Positions 17,179 to 26,823 are shown, numbered from the stretch's first letter. The stretch is DNA of 64,000 nucleotides from Gemmatimonas aurantiaca T-27 (GCF_000010305.1 NC_012489.1:62001-126000), one strand, 5' to 3'. Program-made: numbers and translations. Notes: generated by a model from the letters alone, not told the origin.

Positions 17179-18810
17179 CTACGCACCGGTCATATCGTGC
17201 GCGAGATCGTAGAGCATGACATCCACCAATGCGATGAACACCTGCAGGAACAGGGCGGCCGCAAACGCCACACCACCTGCAACCGCCACCAGCAGTGTAC
17301 GTGCTCCCCCGCTGATACCGCTGACGTGGGCCGCTCCAAGCGCGGTGAACACTGCCAATGCGGGCAGAAGGATCAGTGCGGCGAACTGCGCCATCACCAT
17401 GGTGGCAAAGGCGCGGCCTGGCATGGCGGTGGCCATCTGACGGAGACGTTCGGCGCTGCTGCGTGTACCACCGTGCCGATAGCGATCGACAAAGTGCAGC
17501 ATGGTCTTGACGCCACCACCGCCCGATTCTCGGCTCGCGCGCATGTATGCACCCACGGCCGTGCGGAGCCAGCCACCGTACAGGGCCATGGCACTGCCAC
17601 CCGAGCCGGCGCCCGATACACGCCGCGCCGCCTCACGCCAGGTGATGGTGTGAAATGGACGTTCGCGGATGTCGCTGAATACCGTGGCGATACTGGCCAT
17701 CGCCAGCGGAGTACTCATCAGCAGTGCCACGTTGAACAACACGATCCATGGCATGATGTTGAGCGGGAATGGCAGCCAGGCGAGCGATAGTCCCATCAGC
17801 GCTGCGGCAACACCGGGGAGCGCAAAACACAGCCCCAGCGCGCTCAGCTCCGGCATGCGTTCGGCAAAGATGGCGAGCGCACGGCGCATGCTGTCACCGA
17901 ATCCCATCGCATGCGCGCGCAGGGCGGCGGCGAACGACGCGGCCGACTGAAATCGCGCATCAGGATCTTTGTTGAGCGCGCGACGGAGCACCGCTTCCAC
18001 CGACGCGGGCACCTGCGCAGACGACGGCAGCGCGGGTACTTCGGCGACGAAGTGTTGATGCAGCAGCGCCATCGTATCGCCGCGAAAGGGCAGCGTACCA
18101 GAGACCATCTGGTAGACGAGTACGCCAAGACTGTAGAGATCACTGCGCGCATCGACGGCATCACCCACACACTGTTCCGGAGACATGTAGGCCGGCGTGC
18201 CGATCGATTCGCCGACCTGGGTGGCCAGAGGATTCGATGCCGACGCCCCGTGATCCCCTACCGTGTCACCGGACGGGAGGCTGTGCCGGGCAAAGGTGTC
18301 GTCACGCAGCTTCGCGATGCCGAAGTCGAGCAGCGTGACGTGAAATCCGCCGCGTGCATCGGGTGTGAGAAAGATGTTGGCTGGCTTGAGATCGCGGTGC
18401 ACCACACCACGCGCGTGTGCGGCCGTCAGCGCCGAAGCCACCTGGGTCACGATATCCACCACCTGCGGCAGTCGCAGCGAGCCCTGGCTGGCCAACACAT
18501 CTTCGAGCGTCTCGCCGTGCAACGCTTCCATGACGAGGTACGCCACATCGTGACCGGCGATGGTGTCGACACCGAAGTCGGTCACGTTCACCACGTGGCG
18601 GTGTTGCAGTCCACCGGCCGCTCGTGCCTCGCGGGTGAAACGTTCCGCAGCGGTGGGGTCGGCCAGCAGCGCGGGGTGCACCACCTTCACCGCAACGCGT
18701 CGCCCGATGCCGATATGTTCGGCCAGGTACACGGCGCCCATGCCTCCCTCGCCCAGCGACCGCCCAATGCGGTACTTCCCGTGAATCACAGCGTCGGTGA
18801 GCCAATCCAT
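17179..18810 (-). CDS. Hanks-type Ser/Thr protein kinase with C-terminal membrane region
   Basis: 543 residues from the ATG at 18810 (an ATG at 18876 would add 22 residues). The kinase domain covers about residues 10-285, with Gly-rich loop GEGGMGAVYLAEH, the VAVKVV lysine, catalytic HRDLKPAN (His138, Asp140) and DFGIAKL (Asp162), then YMSPEQC. The C-terminal third holds about four hydrophobic segments and no PASTA or TPR repeats, so the kinase is tied to the membrane by its tail. Unusually, the tail looks like a polytopic domain and may sense the membrane. It is divergent from the TetR gene. Confidence 0.85.
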   Translation of the reverse strand: MDWLTDAVIHGKYRIGRSLGEGGMGAVYLAEHIGIGRRVAVKVVHPALLADPTAAERFTREARAAGGLQHRHVVNVTDFGVDTIAGHDVAYLVMEALHGETLEDVLASQGSLRLPQVVDIVTQVASALTAAHARGVVHRDLKPANIFLTPDARGGFHVTLLDFGIAKLRDDTFARHSLPSGDTVGDHGASASNPLATQVGESIGTPAYMSPEQCVGDAVDARSDLYSLGVLVYQMVSGTLPFRGDTMALLHQHFVAEVPALPSSAQVPASVEAVLRRALNKDPDARFQSAASFAAALRAHAMGFGDSMRRALAIFAERMPELSALGLCFALPGVAAALMGLSLAWLPFPLNIMPWIVLFNVALLMSTPLAMASIATVFSDIRERPFHTITWREAARRVSGAGSGGSAMALYGGWLRTAVGAYMRASRESGGGGVKTMLHFVDRYRHGGTRSSAERLRQMATAMPGRAFATMVMAQFAALILLPALAVFTALGAAHVSGISGGARTLLVAVAGGVAFAAALFLQVFIALVDVMLYDLAHDMTGA

Positions 18811-18860
18811 GCCACACAGTCGCACCCAGCCGTGGCCACGCCAAGGTCGAAACTGAGTTC

Positions 18861-18876
18861 TTGACAGATCGTTCAA
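18861..18876. promoter_or_regulatory. TetR operator copy 1, overlapping a -35 box
   Basis: TTGACAGATCGTTCAA is a dyad (six of eight pairs) that also supplies a TTGACA -35 box. The ATG of tetR is only 20 bp downstream with no clear Shine-Dalgarno, so a very short leader or leaderless mRNA is possible. Nearly the same sequence occurs at 19520-19535 before the SDR gene. Confidence 0.55.
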
Positions 18877-18895
18877 TAATTGCCATGTTCATCCC

Positions 18896-19480
18896 ATGGC
18901 TCGCCCGCGACAGTTCGACGAGGATCAGGTGATCGACCAGGTGACCCGCACCTTCTGGGAGCGTGGGTACGCCAACACGTCCATCGCCGACCTCGAGACG
19001 GCCACGGGCCTCGGCCGACAGAGCCTGTACTGCGCATTCGGCGACAAACACGCGCTGTTCGTCCGAGCGCTGGAACGCTACGCCACACTCGGTGAGCGGC
19101 ACATGCCGGTCACCGCGTTCAGCAGTGCCGCTCCCCTGGAGCAGCTCCGCTGCATGCTGCGCGCGACCATCGACACCGCCACAGCGCCCGATGCGCCCGG
19201 CGCCTGTCTGATGGTGCAGGCCATGACGGAATTCGGCACCACTGATGCCGAGGTTCTCGCCCGTTGCCGTGCGAACAGTACGCGGATCGAGACGTGGGTT
19301 GGCCGGCTCATCGAACAGGCCGCCGCGGTAGGTGCACTCGCGCCCGGACTGACCCCGGCCACCGTGACCACGTTGGTCATGGCACAGCACTTCGGAATTC
19401 CCATTCTGGCACGTTCCGGTGTGCCGGCCGCACAACTGCAGTCGAGTGTAGACCTGCTGTTGCAACAAATCACGAGCTGA
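18896..19480 (+). CDS. TetR/AcrR-family transcriptional regulator
   Basis: 194 residues. The N-terminal HTH reads FDEDQVIDQVTRTFWERGYANTSIADLETATGLGRQSLYCAFGDKHALF, typical of TetR. The C-terminal half contains the ACLMVQAMTEFG segment found in the C-terminal domain of regulators that sit beside SDR oxidoreductases. It probably represses itself and the SDR gene 68 bp downstream, since both are preceded by the same dyad. The inducing ligand is unknown but is likely a substrate of the SDR enzyme or an electrophile. Confidence 0.85.
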   Translation: MARPRQFDEDQVIDQVTRTFWERGYANTSIADLETATGLGRQSLYCAFGDKHALFVRALERYATLGERHMPVTAFSSAAPLEQLRCMLRATIDTATAPDAPGACLMVQAMTEFGTTDAEVLARCRANSTRIETWVGRLIEQAAAVGALAPGLTPATVTTLVMAQHFGIPILARSGVPAAQLQSSVDLLLQQITS

Positions 19481-19519
19481 TCACGCGGGGACCGTCCCCG
19501 CGTTTCTTTGGCTCTGTTT

Positions 19520-19535
19520 TTGACCGTTCGTTCAA
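19520..19535. promoter_or_regulatory. TetR operator copy 2, before the SDR gene
   Basis: TTGACCGTTCGTTCAA differs from copy 1 (18861-18876) at two positions and both are followed by TAA. It is a dyad at six of eight pairs. An AAGGAG ribosome-binding site follows immediately for the ATG at 19549. A repressor bound here would block promoter or initiation of the SDR gene. Confidence 0.6.
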
Positions 19536-19548
19536 TAAGGAGCATATC

Positions 19549-20340
19549 ATGTCGCAGTCCATCGCGGGTAGCGTTGCCTTTGTCACTGGTGCCAACCGGG
19601 GTCTCGGCGCCGCTCTGGTCCAGAGTCTTCTCTCACGCGGGGCCCAGAAGGTGTATGCCGCGGCCCGTTCGCTCGATTCACTCGAAACGCTGGTGGCCAC
19701 GGGTGAGGGCAAGGTCGTCCCGGTTCAGCTCGACGTCACCGATACGGAAGCCATTCGCGCGGCTGCGGCGCTGGCCACGGATACCACATTGCTGATCAAC
19801 AACGCCGGTATCGTGGCGGCCGCGTTCCGTCCGATCACCGAAGCGGCCACGGTAGACGATCTGCGTCGTGAGTTGGATGTGAATGCGATCGCGCCCCATG
19901 CGATCACGCAGGCCTTTGCCTCGACGCTCATTGCGTCGACGCAGACATCCCCTGTCAGCACACCGCGCCGGGCTGCCGTGGTGAACATCGCCTCGGTGGT
20001 GAGCTTCGTGAGCTTCCCGGCGGCGCCCACCTACAGTGCCAGCAAGGCCACCACACATTCATTGACCCAGGGCTGGCGTCATACGCTTGCGCCGCATGGC
20101 GTCGATGTACTCGGTGCATACCCGGGCCCGGTCGACACCGATATGGGACGTGATCTGCCGATCGACAAAACCCCCGCGCTCGATGTGGCGAATGCGATTC
20201 TCGACGGTATCGAGGCCGGCACGCAGGAAATTCTTCCCGATGTGGTCGCGCTGGCGCAGGGCGCGCAGTATCTCGCCAACCCGAAGGCCCTGGAGCAGCA
20301 GGTGTCACAGCAGATGTCGCAGGAAATGGCGACGGTGTAA
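19549..20340 (+). CDS. Short-chain dehydrogenase/reductase (SDR)
   Basis: 263 residues from the ATG at 19549, which has AAGGAG upstream. Classical SDR marks are TGANRGLG (cofactor loop near residue 15), NNAG, the catalytic Ser in NIASVVSF and YSASK (Tyr/Lys pair). It is a cytoplasmic NAD(P)-dependent oxidoreductase; the ANRGLG loop fits NADP or NAD. It is paired with the upstream TetR gene through a shared operator and probably acts on the compound sensed by that regulator. Confidence 0.85.
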   Translation: MSQSIAGSVAFVTGANRGLGAALVQSLLSRGAQKVYAAARSLDSLETLVATGEGKVVPVQLDVTDTEAIRAAAALATDTTLLINNAGIVAAAFRPITEAATVDDLRRELDVNAIAPHAITQAFASTLIASTQTSPVSTPRRAAVVNIASVVSFVSFPAAPTYSASKATTHSLTQGWRHTLAPHGVDVLGAYPGPVDTDMGRDLPIDKTPALDVANAILDGIEAGTQEILPDVVALAQGAQYLANPKALEQQVSQQMSQEMATV

Positions 20341-20381
20341 TCACACCGCCGCGCCACGTACTCCTACGCCATCATCAAGCC

Positions 20382-20942
20382 CTACTCGTACCAGATCTTC
20401 TCGACGGTCTTGTTGACCTTCTTCGCGACCGCACCGTCCACCGTGAAGCCTTCGTCTCCCAGGAATGTGACGACGGCTTCCGGCACGGCGTGAAACAGCG
20501 TCATGACCGCCTTGGCGTAATCCCGAAGATGTGCGAGTGCGAGCTCCGACGCTTCCGCATCGTTGAGTGCCTCGGCCGTGGTGTGCAACATGAGATAACC
20601 CACCGTCGCCAGTGACACGGCGGTATAGTCGTCGCGAAGGTTCTTCGGCAGCTTCTCGCTGCGCACAAAATCGATCGCCGCTGCACCCAAGCCCAGCACG
20701 GATGACGCCGCGCCCTTGATGGCTTCGGCAATGCCCTGGCCACCCTGCTTGCGTCGTTCTGCCAGATCGCGCAGGGCGACGAGATGTCGTTCGCTGATGC
20801 CGTTCAGGTCGCGAATGAGGGACGCGAATCGTTCGCCCTTCGCATCGGCCGCCTGTCCGGCAAATGCCTTCTGCATATGCTCTTCGAGTGCCAGCATGTC
20901 CGTGACGTAGCTGGCAATGGCTTCTTGTGCGTTCTGAGACAC
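20382..20942 (-). CDS. Ferritin-like helical-bundle protein (YciE/DUF892-like, tentative)
   Basis: About 186 residues from the GTG at 20942, chosen because VSQNAQEAIASYVTDMLALEEHM begins the helical bundle; the frame allows an upstream ATG at 21050. The segments DMLALEEHMQKAF, ISERHLVALRDLAERR and TTAEALNDAEASELALAHLRDYAKAVM have the E(x)nH spacing and hydrophobic periodicity of four-helix ferritin-like proteins. Metal binding is plausible through the EEH and ERH residues but not proven. It is convergent with the SDR gene and divergent from the sigma-factor gene. Confidence 0.5.
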   Translation of the reverse strand: MSQNAQEAIASYVTDMLALEEHMQKAFAGQAADAKGERFASLIRDLNGISERHLVALRDLAERRKQGGQGIAEAIKGAASSVLGLGAAAIDFVRSEKLPKNLRDDYTAVSLATVGYLMLHTTAEALNDAEASELALAHLRDYAKAVMTLFHAVPEAVVTFLGDEGFTVDGAVAKKVNKTVEKIWYE

Positions 20943-21220
20943 AGTGAGATCCCGGATTCGTGAATACGCGCGAGTCACGTGCCCCAGGCACGCTGCAACC
21001 GGAACGCGCGTCAGTGCATGTAGCATCATGCGTCCGGGAACCCGACTCAATGCGCTGAACGGGCGATCTTCCTGTTACCCTTTCGAGCGGTCGCTGACGT
21101 GGGTGGAGGGATCGTTCGTGCCCGCCGGGATCCGGAGGTCGAGACGGCGCCCTGGGGCAGGGGGAACAGGCGTTCCGCGATCCACGCTGTACATTCTTGG
21201 CCTTCCTCTCACTCCCTGAC

Positions 21221-21787
21221 ATGTCCACCGGCAACACGCCGCCATTCGGCACTGCGGACGCCGATCTCCCGTTCGACAAGGACGCGCTGGATGCCGCGCT
21301 GCCGTTCGTCTATGACGAGCTGCGCGCGCTGGCGCAGCAGTACCTGCACGCGGAGCGCCCCGACCACACGCTGCAGCCCACCGCGCTGGTCAATGAGGCC
21401 TACATCCGGTTGACCTCTCAACGACAGGTCAACTGGGGCAACCGCGCGCAGTTTCTGGGCATTGCCGCGCAGATGATGCGGCGCATCCTGGTCAATCACG
21501 CCGTGGCACGCAACGCGGAGAGACGCGGCGGCCAGCTCACCCATGTCACCCTCGATGAGGCGGTGTCCTGGTCCGGCGAGCGTGATCTTGATCTGCTCGA
21601 ACTCGACGAAGCACTCGCCCGTCTCGCCCAACTCGATCCACGTCAGGCGCGCATGGTGGAACTGCGTTTCTTTGCCGGACTGTCCATCGAAGACACGGCC
21701 ACGGTGCTGTCGCTGTCTCCGGCCACGATCAAGCGTGAGTGGACGGTGGCCAAGGCCTGGCTGCGTCGTGAGCTCACACGGCGCTGA
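21221..21787 (+). CDS. ECF-type RNA polymerase sigma factor (PF07638-like)
   Basis: 188 residues from the ATG at 21221; a TTG at 21197 is a weaker alternative. Region 2 is seen in LPFVYDELRALAQQYLHAERPDHTLQPTALVNEAYIRL; the ADP-HTLQPTALVNEAY motif marks the ECF branch found in Acidobacteria, Planctomycetes and Gemmatimonadota. Region 4 is LDPRQARMVELRFFAGLSIEDTATVLSLSPATIKREW. The gene lies 12 bp before a Ser/Thr kinase gene, and no anti-sigma gene is nearby. Regulation through the kinase is a reasonable inference. Confidence 0.85.
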   Translation: MSTGNTPPFGTADADLPFDKDALDAALPFVYDELRALAQQYLHAERPDHTLQPTALVNEAYIRLTSQRQVNWGNRAQFLGIAAQMMRRILVNHAVARNAERRGGQLTHVTLDEAVSWSGERDLDLLELDEALARLAQLDPRQARMVELRFFAGLSIEDTATVLSLSPATIKREWTVAKAWLRRELTRR

Positions 21788-21799
21788 GTCGCTGCACAA

Positions 21800-24604
21800 A
21801 TGACTTCGACCTCATGGGACCGCGAGAAAGCACTCTTTCTCGAAGCGCTGGCGTATCCGACGGATGCACGACAGCAGTGGGTGGAGCGTCAGACCGTCGG
21901 CAACGCGGTGCTGCGCGATGCCGTGCTGTCGCTGCTCGCGGCGCATGATGATGCTGACGAATTTCTCGAAACACCGGCGGCCTCACTCCTGGGCGATGAT
22001 CGCTTGGATGGTGCGCCTGATGCCTTGGCCATGCAACGTGTTGGCCCCTATCGGCTGCGGCGTGAAATCGGACGCGGCGGCATGGGCACGGTGTATCTCG
22101 CCACGCGGGATGATGGAGAGTTTCAGCATGAGGTAGCGGTCAAACTCGTCAAGCGTGGCATGGACACCGATGCCATTCTCGCGCGTTTCCGGCACGAGCG
22201 ACAAATCCTTGCGGGACTCGATCATCCGAACATCGCCCGCCTGCTCGACGGCGGTACCACCGACGCCGGCTTGCCCTACTTCGTCATGGAGTATGTGGCC
22301 GGGCGTCCGGTGCGGGAGTTTGCTGAAGCACACGCACTCACCATCGACCAGCGACTGACGCTGTTCCGCACCATCTGCAGCGCCGTGGAGCACGCACATC
22401 GCAATCTGATCGTGCACCGGGATCTCAAGTCGGGGAACATCCTCGTCACGGCGGAGGGCGTTCCGAAGCTGCTCGACTTCGGCATTGCGAAGTTGCTCCT
22501 GCCCAGTGCCGCAGATGGTACACACGAGGGCTCTACCGTGGTCCCGACACTGGTGGCGCTCACACCAGAGTATGCGAGTCCGGAGCAGTTGCGCGGCGAG
22601 CGCGTGACGACGGCCACCGATGTGTATTCGCTGGGTGTACTGCTGTATGAGTTGCTCGCCGGACAGCGTCCGTTCCCGACGGTCGGTGGCCGTGTGGAGG
22701 ATCTGTCGCAGCTCGTGCGCGACACCGATCCGCCAACGCCCAGTGAGGTGGTGCGCGCGAGAGATTGGCGTGACGCGCAGCGTTTGCGGGGCGATCTCGA
22801 TACGATCGTGATGATGGCCATGCACATGGACATCGTGCGTCGGTACGAATCGGTGGCGCAGTTGTCGGAGGACATTCAACGGCATCAGCAGGGGCTCGCG
22901 GTGCGGGCCCATCGCGATTCGTTCGGCTATCGCGCCACCAAGTTCGTCCGCCGAAACCGGGGCAGCCTCACAGCGGCGGCGTTGTTGATGATCGCATTGG
23001 TCGGCGGGTTGGCCGCGAGTCTCTGGCAGGCACATCGCGCCGATACGGAACGCGCGCGCGCCGAACGCCAGTTCGCCGAAGTGCGCTCGTTGGCCACGGG
23101 ATTTCTCTTCGATGTGCATGACGCTATCCGGTCACTACCGGGTGCCACGCCGGCACGCGCCATGCTCATTCAGCGTGGACTATTGGCATTGGATGGACTC
23201 GCGCGCGAGGCACAGGGCGATACGACGCTGCAGCGCGATCTGGCCATTGCCTATCAGCGCATCGGTGATGTGCAGGGCAACTCCTATGGTGCCAACCTCG
23301 GCGACACCGACGCGGCGCTGGCGAGCTACCGCAAGGCGGTGGATCTGCTGGAATCTCTTGGTGCGGTGCGTGCAGCCGATCCCGCCACACGTCTCGCTCT
23401 TGTGGAGAGCTATCGCGGGCTCGCGGCCATGCTGAACATCACGGGCGATCTCCCGGCGGCGGTGCAGTATCTCGAACGTGCCCTGGCATTGCATCGGCCG
23501 CTGGTGTCCGCAGATCCGTCAGCCGCCAGACGACCGCTGTTGGCGAATCTCCTGCAGGAGCTGGGTGACGTGCGGGGCGGCGCCGGTATTGCGAACATCG
23601 GTGATACCAAGGGCGCTATGGCGGCCTATCGTGAAGCACTCGTCATTCGCGAGGCACTGTTGCGCGAACGGCCCACAGATCTCGACGCCCGTGCCGGGTT
23701 GGCCACCCTGCAACTCAATGTGGGTTCACTGGCCCTGACGCTCAACGACACCACTGGCGCGAGCATGGTGCGCCGCGGCGTGGCGATGTTGGAGGCCATT
23801 GTGGCCGAACACCCCGATGATGCGGTGCGCCGCAACGAGCTGTTGTCTGGATATGGGCGGATGCGGGTGCCGATGGTGAACGCTGGCGACTATGCCGCCG
23901 CCATCGCAATCGACCACAAGGTGCTCGCGGCGCTGGAAGACATGGTGACCGCCGATCCCAGGAACACGTTGTTGCAGCGCAACCTGAGCGTGTCGTACAA
24001 CAATCTCGCTCGTGATCTGCGGGCGAATGGACAGCCGATGCTCGCCCTCCCGCCGCATCGCACCGCGTTGGCCATCGCTGAACGGCTGTGGCGCGCTGAT
24101 ACGGCCAGCATGGAGCATCTGCAGGATGTGGCGTTTTCTGAAGACGTGTATGCCGAAGCGCTGGCGGATGCGCGCGCGTGGCCGGAAGCACTGGCCATGT
24201 ATGCACGAGCCATCACGAGCAAGCAGCGGCTGCAACAGGCCGAACCCTCGAACCCGTGGCACGCCGATGATCTGGCGTTTCTGTATGCCGGACGAGGGGC
24301 GGCACTGGTCGCCACCAACGCGCTCGCCCCAGCGGACAGTGCGTACCGGCGTGCCGTACCGCTGGCCGAAGCCGCCGTGACCCGTCAGGAGGGCAATCCC
24401 AAAGCACGGGCGGTGTTGGCCATGGTGTATGCCGGCGCGGCCCGCATGCACCTGGCGCGATCGTCTTGTGGCGAGGCCACGGCCTGGCATGCCAAGGCGG
24501 AGCGGCACTGGTCGGAGCTTGCCACGCTGGGGGCTCTGACGGCAGCCGATGCGGCAAAACGGAAGGACGCGACCCGGGAAATGAATCGGTGCGCCGCCGA
24601 ATGA
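21800..24604 (+). CDS. Ser/Thr protein kinase with TM segment and TPR-rich C-terminus
   Basis: 934 residues. The kinase domain (about 75-350) has GRGGMGTVYLA, VAVKLV, VHRDLKSGN (His206, Asp208) and DFGIAKL (Asp226). A single TM helix follows at about 388-410 (LTAAALLMIALVGGLAASLW). The extracytoplasmic part is built of TPR-like helical pairs, e.g. NIGDTKGAMAAYREALVIREALL and NLGDTDAALASYRKAVDLLESL. The Lys-Ser change in HRDLKSGN is usual for this sub-family. It likely senses a signal outside the membrane and phosphorylates cytoplasmic targets, perhaps the sigma factor encoded upstream. Confidence 0.85.
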   Translation: MTSTSWDREKALFLEALAYPTDARQQWVERQTVGNAVLRDAVLSLLAAHDDADEFLETPAASLLGDDRLDGAPDALAMQRVGPYRLRREIGRGGMGTVYLATRDDGEFQHEVAVKLVKRGMDTDAILARFRHERQILAGLDHPNIARLLDGGTTDAGLPYFVMEYVAGRPVREFAEAHALTIDQRLTLFRTICSAVEHAHRNLIVHRDLKSGNILVTAEGVPKLLDFGIAKLLLPSAADGTHEGSTVVPTLVALTPEYASPEQLRGERVTTATDVYSLGVLLYELLAGQRPFPTVGGRVEDLSQLVRDTDPPTPSEVVRARDWRDAQRLRGDLDTIVMMAMHMDIVRRYESVAQLSEDIQRHQQGLAVRAHRDSFGYRATKFVRRNRGSLTAAALLMIALVGGLAASLWQAHRADTERARAERQFAEVRSLATGFLFDVHDAIRSLPGATPARAMLIQRGLLALDGLAREAQGDTTLQRDLAIAYQRIGDVQGNSYGANLGDTDAALASYRKAVDLLESLGAVRAADPATRLALVESYRGLAAMLNITGDLPAAVQYLERALALHRPLVSADPSAARRPLLANLLQELGDVRGGAGIANIGDTKGAMAAYREALVIREALLRERPTDLDARAGLATLQLNVGSLALTLNDTTGASMVRRGVAMLEAIVAEHPDDAVRRNELLSGYGRMRVPMVNAGDYAAAIAIDHKVLAALEDMVTADPRNTLLQRNLSVSYNNLARDLRANGQPMLALPPHRTALAIAERLWRADTASMEHLQDVAFSEDVYAEALADARAWPEALAMYARAITSKQRLQQAEPSNPWHADDLAFLYAGRGAALVATNALAPADSAYRRAVPLAEAAVTRQEGNPKARAVLAMVYAGAARMHLARSSCGEATAWHAKAERHWSELATLGALTAADAAKRKDATREMNRCAAE

Positions 24605-24691
24605 GCTGATTTGGCCCGATTTCCTGCGAGAAGAGTGAGCGCTGCCACCAGCACCCTCCACACGGCGGCGACACGAACCCAGGAGAAGGGC

Positions 24692-26743
24692 ATGAATCGT
24701 CGAAAGAAGCTGCTCCACTTTGCACGGATGCTCATCCTGGCCGGGTTGTCGGCCTGCGATGCGTGCCCCTCGGCCAACAACACCGAACCGGTCGAGCCTA
24801 CGCTGGTCATGTCCGCGTCGCCGAAGGATCAGCGCGTTGCGCAGGGCGCCAGCACACTGTTCACGGTGACGGTGGGACGCAAAAACTTCGCCGGTCCGGT
24901 GACCCTCTCGGCACCACCGGGCGGACTTCCCTTGGGCGTGACGGTCGACTTCGATCCGCAAACCCTGCCTGAGGGCGTGTTGCAGTCGACGATGCGCGTG
25001 AGTGTGAGTGCCACGGCGCCCGTGCAGTACGTGGCCGAGCCACCACTACTCCCCGTTCCCATCTATGCCAAAGGCCCCAACGACCTCGCGGCCACTGCCA
25101 CGCCGAACGTGCAGATCGTGCCCTCGTCGCTGGCTGGCATCACACTGAATGCCACACCGTCTGCGCTCACCGTGTCCGTCGGACAGAATGGTGAATCGCT
25201 TGTCACCATTGCGCGGCAGGGCAACTACAGCGCGCCCGTGACACTGGCATTGACCACATCGTTCGTGGGCATGAACGCCTCGCTGACGCCGGTGAATGGT
25301 GTGCCGGACACGTGGCGTCTGCAGTTTGTCGTCACCGATGCTGATGCGCTGCGCAAGGCGGCGGCTTCGGCAACTGCAGGGCTGGAACTGGCCTATGTCT
25401 TGCGCGCCTCGGGACAGGGGCTTCCGGACATCACGACCAATCTGAAGGTGTTGGTCGTCTTTGGATCCTTCCTCCCCACACCGGAGCGCGATGCGCGAGT
25501 GGTGGCGGGCGCACAGGACGTGGTTCGCGTGACGCTCGGACGATCGGCTGGTCTGACGGCGGCGATCGCGATGGCCATGGATGAGGCACCAGCGGGTATC
25601 ACTGGCACCTTTGCGCCCAATCCGGCCACGGGCGACGCCACGTCATTGACCGTGCGCGCCGCTGCTTCCGTCGCGCCCGGTGAATACGAGATCAAGTTCA
25701 AGTCCACGCCGCCCACCGGTATGGGGTTGGTCGAGATGCTCACGCGCATGAAGGTCGTGGTGGTGGCACCGCCCCCCATCCAGCCGTCCTGTGTGCTGGC
25801 CGCACCGGCTTCGCTCAGCGTGGTGGCCGGCAACACCACCAGCGGCACGCTGGGTGTCACGCGTGCCTCCGATTTCAGCGGCGTGGTGAACGTGAGCGTG
25901 GGCGCGGCGTCAGGCAGCTCGATTCCCACGGGTATGAGCTTCGCGTTCGATCCGCCGCTCGAGCTGCGCGCGAGTACCACGTTGCGTGTGACCACGACCG
26001 CGGCCACACCGGCCGGTACGTACTCATTGGTGGTCAGTGGCAGCTCGGCCAATGGCGCATGCACCTCATCGCCCCTCAGCGTGGTCGTGACCCCGGTGGT
26101 GACACCTCCGCCTCCGCCGCCGCCAACCAGCGCCGTCACACGCATCGTGATCGAACCGACCAACGCCGAGATTACGGCACCGGCCACGCAGCAGTACTCG
26201 GCGCGGCTGTACAACGCGAGTGGTGCCGTGATCGCGGTGGAAACAGGTGGTTCGATCGAATACAGCGCATCGAACGGTACCCCCAGCAACAACGTCGCGA
26301 CGATCAACCCCACCACTGGTCTCGCCACCGGCGTTTCGGCCGGTACCATCACCATCACCGCGCGCTACGTGCGCAACGGCGTGCAGGTGGTGCAGGTGTC
26401 CACACCGCTGCTTGTGTATGCGGCGGGTTCTTCGGGACACTACGGTTCGGCCACGATGTCCACCAACGGCAATGTGCGTACCATTGCCCGCGAGGATTCG
26501 GTGCTGTTCCAGATCATCGTGCGCAACACCGCCGGCACAGCGGTCACGAGCGGTGTGAATCCGGCACCGACGGTATCGTCGTCCAATCCTGGCGCGATCA
26601 GTGTCCGGTCCACGACGGGGCCTGTGCCGGGCTACTTCTTCTGGATGAAGGCCGCACCGGGAGCGACGCTGAACACGGAAGTGGGCATTCGGTACGACGT
26701 GAATGGCGCGGGTGGTGAACTGCTCATTCGTGTGGTGCCGTAG
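24692..26743 (+). CDS. Lipoprotein with Ig-like (Big-type) domains
   Basis: 683 residues from the ATG at 24692, which has AGGAGAAGGG just upstream. A type II signal peptide has lipobox LSAC near residue 21, so it is lipid-anchored. Several beta-sandwich repeats follow, each with FTVTVGRKNFAGPVTL / LVTIARQGNYSAPVTL / LGVTRASDFSGVVNV near its start. A Pro-rich linker (TPPPPPPPTS) leads to a Big_2-like domain (TRIVIEPTNAEITAPATQQYSARLYNASG). It is probably an outer-surface adhesion or scaffold protein. It follows the sigma/kinase pair by 87 bp and may be cotranscribed. Confidence 0.75.
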   Translation: MNRRKKLLHFARMLILAGLSACDACPSANNTEPVEPTLVMSASPKDQRVAQGASTLFTVTVGRKNFAGPVTLSAPPGGLPLGVTVDFDPQTLPEGVLQSTMRVSVSATAPVQYVAEPPLLPVPIYAKGPNDLAATATPNVQIVPSSLAGITLNATPSALTVSVGQNGESLVTIARQGNYSAPVTLALTTSFVGMNASLTPVNGVPDTWRLQFVVTDADALRKAAASATAGLELAYVLRASGQGLPDITTNLKVLVVFGSFLPTPERDARVVAGAQDVVRVTLGRSAGLTAAIAMAMDEAPAGITGTFAPNPATGDATSLTVRAAASVAPGEYEIKFKSTPPTGMGLVEMLTRMKVVVVAPPPIQPSCVLAAPASLSVVAGNTTSGTLGVTRASDFSGVVNVSVGAASGSSIPTGMSFAFDPPLELRASTTLRVTTTAATPAGTYSLVVSGSSANGACTSSPLSVVVTPVVTPPPPPPPTSAVTRIVIEPTNAEITAPATQQYSARLYNASGAVIAVETGGSIEYSASNGTPSNNVATINPTTGLATGVSAGTITITARYVRNGVQVVQVSTPLLVYAAGSSGHYGSATMSTNGNVRTIAREDSVLFQIIVRNTAGTAVTSGVNPAPTVSSSNPGAISVRSTTGPVPGYFFWMKAAPGATLNTEVGIRYDVNGAGGELLIRVVP

Positions 26744-26754
26744 AAATTGTCACT

Positions 26755-26807
26755 GGCAGCAGGTACAGCTCGTGCGGCGGTGGAGATATCGCCGCACGAG
26801 CGCTGCC
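26755..26807. terminator. Strong hairpin between lipoprotein and hepT genes
   Basis: A perfect 12-bp stem GCTCGTGCGGCG (26768-26779) / CGCCGCACGAGC (26790-26801) has a 10-nt loop and is extended, after a bulge, by GGCAGC (26755-26760) with GCTGCC (26802-26807). It lies between convergent genes and is the clearest two-way terminator in the window, although T-runs are lacking. Confidence 0.65.
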
Positions 26808-26823
26808 GCAGGCCGAATAGATC

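Noticed and set aside
25393-26358. Long open frame on the - strand
   Set aside because: Shadow of the Ig-like lipoprotein; repeats of Val/Thr/Ala reflect its codon pattern.
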